DNA of 64,000 nt from Strigamia acuminata (lineage: Eukaryota; Arthropoda; Chilopoda; Geophilomorpha; Linotaeniidae). The position numbers and the translations under genes were made by a program. Each line of letters starts with the position of its first letter. Positions within the stretch are counted from its first letter, which is position 1. Shown here piece after piece: positions 59,101-64,000 of the stretch. The stretch lies in assembly GCA_949358305.1 (NCBI GenBank), contig OX442315.1, forward strand, positions 34,684,427-34,748,426, read 5' to 3'. The notes under the pieces were generated by a model. It had not been told where the DNA came from and ran no database searches. It worked only from the letters and a program-made list of their open reading frames with translations.

Positions 59101-62100
59101 ACTACATGTATTGGCGCTGGGCTGGAACAGGAAACAATGTAACTTCCAACAATTGGTGTGATCGCAGCACCTTGCAGAAAGAAGAAATGTGTGGTTACAT
59201 TACACTTGATACAATGTGTTGGATGGCAGAGAGATGCATAAAAAATAATGTAATGAGTTTTGTTTGTGAAGATAAAAATGCTACTGTCAAAACTCCTATC
59301 ATTATCAAACCTCCTACAACTACCAAATGGCATCACCCAGACACTAGTATTACTACAGATGATGGTATTTCCTATTATTTCTACGAGAACACAGTCAGTC
59401 AATCTGAAGCAAATGAAATATGTCGACACAATGGGCACAACCTTGTCACTATTGACGATGTACGAACATGTGCTTTTCTTACGGCAGAAATAAAAAATAA
59501 AAAGAAAAGTACGTATTTGATAGGACATGTAAAATTGTAAATATATAAAATGTGTTAACCCATGTGGTTCTATTGCAAAAATACATTGCAATATATTGCA
59601 ATGTATTATAATGTAGTATGAAATGTATCGACTTTAACAATGTACATGAAAATGAATTTTATTGTACATTTTGTAAAATGCATTTTGAAATGCATTATTT
59701 AATACGTGGATAATATATTCAAATTCTGACAAAAATGAAACATTTTAGAATGCATTTTAAAATGCATTAATTAGACAAATCAAAAATATATTGCAAAATG
59801 TATATTTTCGAAGCATATGGGAATCCCAATGATGATATTATATTTACATTCAATTCAATTTTTAGATTATTGGATTGGTACGGAGAGTTTTGTCATGAGA
59901 CACGATCACGATGAGGTTGTGTATTGGAAGTGGAACAACACTGGCCTCGATATAACGTACGAAAATTGGTGTCCAAACCAGATGACCAAACAAGATCTTC
60001 ACTGTGCATTTGCTAATGCTGCAGAAACAAATGCTTGTTGGATGTATTCAAATTGTCAGAAAACTAATACTGTTGCAGGCTTCATTGGTGAAGATAGAAT
60101 GAATCACACGTCCGATTATAATATTGTGAAGTACCAAGGTCATGAGTACTTGGTTTACAATAAAAATCGTAAAAAGCGAAGTTGGTACGAAGCAAAAGAT
60201 GTATGTCAAAGTAAAAACAAGCATCTTCTGACTCTTGACAGCAATGAAAAAATAGACTTCTTCAACAGAATATTCCGAACTAAAAATATGAGTAAGTTAA
60301 TGATTTCTATTAACTAGTAATATTAATATTGTAATTGTATTGAATATCTTCTACAGATGTTTGGGTAGGAATAGAAACATACATTACACAAGAAAACGAA
60401 AACAAGAATATGCATTGGCGATGGGCTGGATCAGGAAACGATATAACTAACAACAATTGGTGTCCTCAAAGCACTTTACCGAAAGAAGGAATGTGTGGCT
60501 ATGTATCAACCGAACCCACCTGTTGGATGGCTAAAAGTTGTTTTCTACATGACATCATGTCCTTTGTTTGTGAAGATAAAAATGCCACTACCAAAACCCC
60601 TACCACTATCTCAATTCAAGGTCCAATCGATATCATCCCAGGCCAAAGCACCACGTACACGAAAAGAACAGATGATGGTACTCGTTATTATTTCTATGAC
60701 AATACAGTAAGTCAAGCAGAGGCAAATGCAATATTACGAAGATATGGACACAACCTTGTCTCTATTGGTGATGTGCATACAGATGAATTTCTTATCACAG
60801 AAATTAGAAAGAAGTATAAGAGTAAGTATATATATAATGTATATACAGGGTGGTCAGAAAGTCAGGTTCTCAGTAAATAATTCCCAAACTGTTTTAGATG
60901 TTGATTTAGCAAAATGATTGTAAGATGAGTATTTTGGGGGAAATCCAATTATGACATCCAATTTGATCTCAGAGGTCAACTTTAAGGTCATCCGTATTGT
61001 AACTCGAGAACCGTGTCAGATAGAGAGAAAAAGTGAATTAGAAAGTTGTAGAGAACCATCTAATTAATCTAGAACTGTTCATAAAAAAATTATCTCTTTC
61101 TGAAAAGTTTTGAGAAAAAGAGGTTGGAAACATTAGTCTACACAGCTTGTAACCTAAAACTATCATGTTGGAATGTATTTCCAAAATAAATTATTTCTTT
61201 TCTTTTGTGTTTCCTCTCTTCCACTTGCAAGTATGACCCAATAAAGTGTCCTAATTGAGAATTAGTTTGGTTGCCTCAATAGTTTTAGGTTACACAGCTG
61301 AGTTACAAAGCTGAGTAGACTAATGTTTCAAACCTCTTTTTCTCAAAACATTTCAGGAAGAGATAATTTTTTTAAAAACAGTCCTAGACTAATTAGATGG
61401 TGCTCTAAAACTTTCTAATTCACTTTTTCTCTCTATCTGTCACGGTTCTCGAGTTACAATACAGATGACCTTGAAGATGACCTCTGAGGTCAAATTGGAT
61501 GCCATAATTGGATTTCCCCCAAACTACTACCCTTACAATCATTTTGCTAAAATAGCATCTAAAACAGTTTGGGAATTATTTACTGAGAACCAGACTTTCT
61601 GACCACCCTATATAATCTGTTAATTGTAAATTCAACAAATAATTCAATTTAATTCAATGTTTAGATTATTGGATTGGTGCAGAAGCTTATACAGCTAATT
61701 CAGTGAAACATCAGCAGAATGAGTATTTGTATTGGAAATGGAATAACACAGGCCTCAACTTAGCATATGATAATTGGTGTCCAGGCCAGACTTCAACCAT
61801 AGATACTAATTGTGCATTTTACCTTGCAGGAAAAACAGATGCTTGCTGGATGTTTTCCAATTGTAAAAAGACGGATACAATTACAGGTTTCATCGGTGAA
61901 GACAGAATTGAGCAAACAACTGATTATACAATTGCAAAGTACAAAGGTCATGAATACTTGCTGTACAATAAAGATAATAGAAAAGGAAGTTGGTATGAAG
62001 CAAGAGATGCTTGTCGCAAGAAAAACAAGGATCTTCTTACTCTTGACAGCCATGACAAAATTGACTTTTTCAACAGAATATTACACAATGAAAATATGAG

Positions 62101-62604
62101 TAAGTTACTAAATTTTATGGTATACTAATTTTCTTACATCTTAACTGTTTGCACTATCTCTTACAGATGTTTGGATAGGATTAGAAACCTATGTTCAAAC
62201 GGTAGGTGGTAAGAGGTACATTTATTGGCGCTGGAGTGGAACAGAACATGATATCACTTACAACAATTGGTGTCCACACAGCACTGTGCTAAAAGAAGCT
62301 ATGTGTGGCTATATCATGATTGAACATATGTGTTGGATGCCAGAACAGTGTACAAAAAATGACATAATGAGTTTTATTTGTGAAGATAAACATGCCATTA
62401 CCAAAACCCCTACCAGTACCTTAGATCATAGTGCAGTCTCCAGCATTAGTACATCTGATGGTATTCGCTACTATTTCTATGACAATACAGTAAGTCAAAC
62501 GGAAGCAAATGCAATATGTAGACACAATGGGCACAACCTTGTCACTATCGATGATGTAGACACAAGTGATTTTCTTACAGCAGAAATTAAAAAGAAAAAT
62601 AGAA
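40832..62604 (+). CDS. C-type lectin array gene 3 (21 exons in view, at least 20 CTLDs, continues past window)
   Basis: Exons: 40832-41135, 43555-43962, 44029-44466, 45328-45744, 45812-46249, 46827-47258, 47330-47821, 47908-48336, 48405-48842, 52148-52573, 52639-53085, 53170-53595, 53662-54102, 56045-56470, 57112-57621, 57695-58123, 59053-59508, 59866-60291, 60357-60821, 61665-62099, 62167-62604. Together they encode about 3040 residues in one frame, all introns phase 1, with strict A/B alternation. Exon 1 has a signal peptide directly followed by a Thr-rich linker and a CTLD front half. The last visible exon ends in an open half domain, so at least one more A exon lies beyond 64000. The product is predicted to be a very large secreted lectin-like array; function is unknown. 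Many introns carry transposons. Confidence 0.82.
41296..41945. mobile_element. Insertion 1: GGGTGATGGTACT element
   Basis: Flanked by the 7-bp duplication TTAAATT (41289-41295, 41946-41952). Ends are roughly inverted (GGGTGATGGTACT, AGTACAGCAGCCC). TTGGCGCGACA and TGTCGCGCCAA repeats occur inside. It contains degenerate AAAACGTGCAAAA repeats (41680-41800). Confidence 0.7.
41480..41597. mobile_element. Short CTGGACTGG hAT-like copy nested in insertion 1
   Basis: CAGTGCTGGACTGG...CCAGTCCAGCCCTG, flanked by GTCATTTT / GTCATGTT (7 of 8). 118 bp. Confidence 0.65.
42031..42447. mobile_element. Insertion 2: CCGTATTACC MITE
   Basis: Perfect inverted ends CCGTATTACCTCACAT / ATGTGAGGTAATACGG with TA duplication. 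Several CGGCATGCCG palindromes inside. Second copy at 56643-57079. Confidence 0.85.
42561..43330. mobile_element. Insertion 3: TCGCGAAT-rich TIR element carrying a gene fragment
   Basis: Starts TGGGGCGCA, ends GCGCCACCCC, flanked by the 7-bp duplication CAGAAAA (42554-42560, 43331-43337). The empty site is preserved at 46608-46625. Both arms are dense in AATCGCGAAT / ATTCGCGATT. A non-repetitive, higher-GC centre encodes the zinc-finger fragment. Confidence 0.75.
42795..43082 (+). pseudogene. Captured C2H2 zinc-finger gene fragment
   Basis: An ATG-less open frame of 95 codons. In order it has an Asn-rich stretch with NNTNNNNNN, an acidic DDDD, a basic LRVRRKKPL, then TCSVCNRTFINSPYLRIH, the first three zinc ligands of a C2H2 finger. 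It stops at TGA before the second His. Codon and base use differ sharply from the surrounding element. It looks like a piece of a host gene picked up by the transposon. Confidence 0.6.
43555..43962 (+). CDS. Gene 3 exon 2 (type A, keeps last cysteine)
   Basis: YWIGAEKVINSHNDWKWIN, QNWCTHD, ECWKYSDC, GFICED, HEYLLYYKI. Paralogue of 29952-30359. Confidence 0.88.
44029..44466 (+). CDS. Gene 3 exon 3 (type B)
   Basis: VWIGLESY, HWHWAGTGYN, NWCTSS, CWMAERC, FVCEDK, short linker, RYYFYDIQYASQ, AICRQNG. Paralogue of 30430-30858. Confidence 0.88.
44523..45078. mobile_element. ACAGGGTG-family foldback element, right arm truncated
   Basis: Starts CAGGGTGTTCTAAAAGTCTG. Inner arm GAGACAAATCAG is mirrored by CTGATTTGTCTCC near 45000, running to AGTACTAATTTGATGGTG. 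The outer ~200 bp of the right arm are missing. Inserted next to the duplicated intron block 45085-45327. Confidence 0.75.
45328..45744 (+). CDS. Gene 3 exon 4 (type A)
   Basis: YWIGTEAYTDDNGYVYWKW, NWCPNQ, ACWMFSNC, GFIGED, HEYFVYNKT. Donor GTAAAT. Confidence 0.88.
45812..46249 (+). CDS. Gene 3 exon 5 (type B, weak donor)
   Basis: VWIGLETY, NWHWTGIEND, NWCDQG, CWKAVKC, FVCQDK, RYYFYEGTVSQ, AICRTNG. Donor is GTATAC where paralogues have GTAAGC: four bases lost. Read-through adds SIQRDIIE and a stop at 46273. Confidence 0.82.
46282..46775. mobile_element. TIR element, uninterrupted copy
   Basis: TAAGGAATTTCGTTAAATAA ... TCATTTAATGAAACCCTTTA. Serves as empty-site reference for the three insertions in the copy at 41163-43499. 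A related intron (47822-47907) lacks it. Confidence 0.8.
46827..47258 (+). CDS. Gene 3 exon 6 (type A)
   Basis: YWIGTEAYTVQYKARDTE, YWKWNNTG, NWCPDQ, ACWMFSNC, GFIGEDRLYHT, HEYLLYNKN. Confidence 0.88.
47330..47821 (+). CDS. Gene 3 exon 7 (type B, long linker)
   Basis: VWIGLETY, NWRWAGTGDD, NWCDQS, CWKEQRC, FVCEDK, about 35-residue Thr/Pro linker (TTITTPTTTKPTPATPV), RYYFYEGSVSQ. Confidence 0.88.
47908..48336 (+). CDS. Gene 3 exon 8 (type A)
   Basis: YWIGAEVYTVQYGLSIE, YWKWNNTG, NWCSNQ, ACWMFSNC, GFIGEDRLNHT. Confidence 0.88.
48405..48842 (+). CDS. Gene 3 exon 9 (type B)
   Basis: AWIGLETY, YWRWAGTGYN, NWCDKS, CWKAERC, FVCQDK, TPKTPTTIPLQKPSSS linker, RYYFYDNTVSQ. Confidence 0.88.
48888..49460. 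mobile_element. hAT-type element with internal minisatellite
   Basis: CAGTCTTGTATTTAGTTCAC ... GTGAACGAACG...AACACTG, flanked by a perfect 8-bp duplication TTAATTGC (48880-48887, 49461-49468). The paralogous intron at 54103 shows the empty site. Confidence 0.85.
49187..49365. repeat. 20-bp tandem repeat (9 copies)
   Basis: Unit ATGTCATCAAAACGTTTAAA, one copy with a T change. Inside the hAT element. Confidence 0.95.
49469..52147. other. Rest of gene 3 intron 9
   Basis: The first 150 bp match the intron after 54102. A 35-bp repeat lies at 50041-50190, a 16-C run near 50957, and a small inverted pair (ACCGTAAAGCTTCAAAT near 51102, ATTTGAAGCTTTAAGGT near 51343) that may bound a MITE. No gene seen. 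Confidence 0.45.
50041..50190. repeat. 35-bp tandem repeat (4 copies)
   Basis: Unit TATTATTACTTGCAAATCA plus TTGGCATGCTAAAATG, the first copy with 4 extra bases. Confidence 0.9.
52148..52573 (+). CDS. Gene 3 exon 10 (type A)
   Basis: YWIGAEVYVVQHGQAQ, YWKWNNTN, NWCPNQ, ACWMFSNC, GFIGEDKINHT, HKYLLYNKN. Donor GTAAAT. Confidence 0.88.
52639..53085 (+). CDS. Gene 3 exon 11 (type B)
   Basis: VWIGLETY, YWRWDGTGSN, KWCSSS, CWMAGKC, FVCEDK, TDTTTTAVQKPVSS linker, RYYFYETSVNQ, AICRKNG. Donor GTATGT. Confidence 0.88.
53170..53595 (+). CDS. Gene 3 exon 12 (type A)
   Basis: YWIGTEASQYQQYGHE, YWKWNNTG, NWCANK, ACWIFSNC, GFIGED, HEYLLYNKN. Confidence 0.88.
53662..54102 (+). CDS. Gene 3 exon 13 (type B)
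   Basis: VWLGLEIY, YWRWAGTGYN, NWCDQN, CWKPKKC, FVCQDK, TPKTPTTIPLQKPVSY linker, RYYFYDNTVSQ, SICRQNG. Confidence 0.88.
54531..54675. repeat. 11-bp tandem repeat (about 13 copies)
   Basis: Unit CAGTCATATTA with rare substitutions, in intron 13 of gene 3. Confidence 0.95.
55084..55268. mobile_element. 185-bp hAT-type MITE
   Basis: CAGTAGCGTATCTAG ... TTGCTACACCACTG with a perfect 8-bp duplication GTTTGGTC (55076-55083, 55269-55276). Confidence 0.85.
55459..55645. repeat. 30-bp tandem repeat (about 6 copies)
   Basis: Unit CAAGTTTGAAAGTTTTTATT plus TATTTTCAAC. It creates a false reverse-strand ORF because 30 is a multiple of 3. Confidence 0.93.
56045..56470 (+). CDS. Gene 3 exon 14 (type A)
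   Basis: YWIGIEAYVVQGGRSE, YWKWNNTN, NWCPNQ, ACWVFSNC, GFIGED. Downstream intron parallels 36043-36240. Confidence 0.88.
56643..57079. mobile_element. CCGTATTACC MITE, second copy
   Basis: Same family as 42031-42447; TA duplication at 56641 and 57080. The paralogous intron of gene 2 near 36209 reads through the empty site. Confidence 0.87.
57112..57621 (+). CDS. Gene 3 exon 15 (type B, longest linker)
   Basis: VWIGLEIY, YWRWAGTGYN, NWCDHK, CWMAESC, FVCEDK, then repeated PPTTTKNPTTA blocks, YYFYDNTVSQ, EICRQNG. Donor GTATGT. 170 codons. Confidence 0.88.
57695..58123 (+). CDS. Gene 3 exon 16 (type A)
   Basis: YWIGTEAYTVQYEHGYQ, YWKWNNTG, NWCPNQ, ACWMFSNC, GFIGENRINHT, HEYLLYNKN. Confidence 0.88.
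58176..58934. mobile_element. TIR element in gene 3 intron 16
   Basis: Inverted ends CTGGGTTCCCAC and GTGGGAACCCAG, with AGAAAA/TTTTCT similarity continuing inward. 759 bp, no ORF. No clear target duplication. Confidence 0.65.
59053..59508 (+). CDS. Gene 3 exon 17 (type B)
   Basis: VWLGLETY, YWRWAGTGNN, NWCDRS, CWMAERC, FVCEDK, linker with KWHHPDTS like gene 2 exon 11, YYFYENTVSQ, EICRHNG. Donor GTACGT. Confidence 0.88.
59866..60291 (+). CDS. Gene 3 exon 18 (type A)
   Basis: YWIGTESFVMRHDHDE, YWKWNNTG, NWCPNQ, ACWMYSNC, GFIGED. Duplicate of gene 1 exon a. Confidence 0.88.
60357..60821 (+). CDS. Gene 3 exon 19 (type B)
   Basis: VWVGIETY, HWRWAGSGND, NWCPQS, CWMAKSC, FVCEDK, ISIQGPIDIIPGQS linker, ANAILRRYG (first cysteine replaced by Leu). 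Duplicate of gene 1 exon b. Confidence 0.88.
60846..61610. mobile_element. ACAGGGTG-family foldback element in gene 3 intron 19
   Basis: CAGGGTGGTCAGAAAGTC ... GACTTTCTGACCACCCT with about 300-bp inverted arms (GAGGTCAA/TTGACCTC, AGAAAAAGTGAATTAGAAAG) and TA-rich flanks. Gene 1's matching 63-bp intron (23541-23603) is the empty site. Confidence 0.87.
61665..62099 (+). CDS. Gene 3 exon 20 (type A)
   Basis: YWIGAEAYTANSVKHQQNE, YWKWNNTG, NWCPGQ, ACWMFSNC, GFIGEDRIEQ. Duplicate of gene 1 exon c. Confidence 0.88.
62167..62604 (+). CDS. Gene 3 exon 21 (type B, last in window)
   Basis: VWIGLETY, YWRWSGTEHD, NWCPHS, CWMPEQC, FICEDK, TSTLDHSA linker, AICRHNG. Donor GTAAGT. Duplicate of gene 1 exon d; the partner A exon must lie beyond 64000. 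Confidence 0.87.
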
Positions 62605-62744
62605 GTAAGTGTTTGATGAAACCAGGATTGCACAAGTTGCTGTAATTATAGAACTAGTTACCGCTAGTTATTTAGCCAAGAAATTAACTAGTTGCTAACT
62701 GTTACTGTTACTTCTTAGTGAATCTAGTTACCACTACCGTTATA

Positions 62745-63700
62745 CCTTGTTTGAACCAGAAAGTTTGGGCTAGCCCAAAGTTTAAATATAGTTCTGATTC
62801 TTGGTGCGAATGCATCTAGCCAAAAATTATCTGGTTTAAAAATTTTTATAGTAGATAATTCTACTACATTTGTGTGAACTAGATAATTGGCAAAAAACTA
62901 GATAACTGCCAAGATCACTTCCCATAATTCAGTGCATAACATGGCCAGTTGATTGTCTATAGGCTGCATACTGGCCTAGATATGTGGCTTTTTGCTTTTT
63001 GGTGCGAATGCTCTAGTTTGAACTTTTTAAGCCAATATCAGGGTTTTCCTACCGGTATTTACCAGTATCAAAAACCGGTATTTCTTTAAGAAAATATCGA
63101 ATATCGAATACCGAATACCGTCTTTAGTTCGGTATTGGAACCAGTTTCTTCCGTTAGAGGTCACTGCGTTAGTGATTTTTATAACGCACATTGAATGGCA
63201 TTTTTTTAAACATAAAAATGCGAAGTTATGAATTTTTTAACTTAACAATGTGAATTTTTCGTTTTTTATACGTAAAAATTAGAAATTAATCGATTTTTTT
63301 TCTACACAAAAATGAGAATATATCTATTTTTTAACTTAAAAATGACAATTTATCGAATTTCTTAGCTTTAAAATCTTATAAACTCTTAAATTTATAAATT
63401 TAAAAAAATTCAATTTTAATTGATAAAACCACCTCTTTCATCCAACTGATACAAACCATTAAAACAAATATTAAAAAAATAAACCAAAATTTCAATCAAA
63501 ATATTACAATCAAAAAAAAATATTTAACATTGTAGCTGTTTTATTCTATTAAATTATCAAAATATACTGGTTTACTGGGTTTTGGAATATTGAATACCGA
63601 AATACCAGTTTTACCAAAAGTCCCGATTTGGAGAAAACCTAATCAGGCCAGAACCAGATTTAAACTTTGGGCTATGCCAAATTTTCTGGTGCAAACAAGG
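62745..63700. mobile_element. TIR element with TA duplication
   Basis: CCTTGTTTGAACCAGAAA ... TTTTCTGGTGCAAACAAGG, flanked by TA (62743, 63701). AGCCCAAAGTTTAAAT is shared by both arms. A further inverted pair inside (GGGTTTTCC near 63040, GGAGAAAACC near 63630) suggests a nested element bearing ACCGGTATTT repeats. Confidence 0.65.
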
Positions 63701-64000
63701 TAAAACGTTATGTTACCATCACATTTATCAATTTATAATTAAAAAAAAAATTTGGTTCCAAATAAAATTCACAATTTTTATCAGAAAAATGCAAACTTAG
63801 GTCCAAAAACATATTTCTTAGACAAAAAATTGAAAATTTTGGCCTGAAAATGCATTATATTACTGTACGTCTGAAACACAATTTGAGATGTAACGTTTTT
63901 GCTACATAATGGTAACGGGATTAGCAAATCGTTATTTCTAAAATAAAGAACAAAATTTCGTTACTTTACATTGTCATCAATATGTAACGTGTTATCATTA
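63701..64000. other. AT-rich sequence to window edge
   Basis: Intron of gene 3, or intergenic if the gene stops soon after. Repeated GTAACG/CGTTA motifs; no exon seen. Confidence 0.35.

Overview
The window reads as a repeat-rich, AT-rich invertebrate nuclear genome. It has spliced genes with GT-AG introns and TATA/AATAAA signals, Ty3/gypsy LTR retroelements, and many small non-autonomous DNA transposons. An arthropod is plausible, but no marker in the window fixes the taxon. I found no rRNA, tRNA or CRISPR.

Layout. From 1 to 4.2 kb lie the 3' end of a Ty3/gypsy-like pol (integrase) and an unrecognised 558-aa ORF with CxxC pairs. From 4.3 to 8.8 kb is a GC-rich foldback-like element: long inverted arms around arrays of a CCGTTAACGG palindrome. 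From 8.8 to 22.5 kb is unclassified sequence and a 26-bp satellite, into which a complete and very young Ty3/gypsy element has inserted (11269-21609). That element has 1135-bp LTRs differing at one base, a 4-bp target duplication, a tRNA-Phe primer site, gag, a -1 frameshift signal, and a pol carrying four AT-hooks.

From 22.6 kb to the end is a plus-strand cluster of three multi-domain C-type lectin (CTLD) genes, 41 exons in all. Gene 1 (22585-26891) has its 5' end missing. Gene 2 (28436-37001) is complete, with 12 exons, 1653 aa and 11 CTLDs. Gene 3 (40832 to at least 62604) has 21 exons, at least 20 CTLDs and about 3040 aa, and is still open at the window edge. Every intron is phase 1 and cuts a CTLD just before its WIGxE motif. 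No exon therefore encodes a whole domain: each carries the back half of one CTLD and the front half of the next. Two exon types, A and B, alternate without a break through all three genes. A exons join domains by a short fixed linker; B exons join them by variable, usually Thr/Pro-rich linkers. Most domains ending in an A exon have the last canonical cysteine replaced by glycine, and the EPN/QPD and WND calcium-sugar motifs are absent. The products look like large secreted arrays that may use non-canonical ligand recognition; that function is inferred.

Genes 2 and 3 share a duplicated promoter, a 20-bp minisatellite and a signal-peptide exon. The end of gene 3 repeats the start of gene 1. Introns and dead exons hold nested transposons, several dated by paralogous empty sites. 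They include a triple nest (hAT > foldback > solo LTR) beside the last exon of gene 2, and an element carrying a zinc-finger gene fragment in intron 1 of gene 3.
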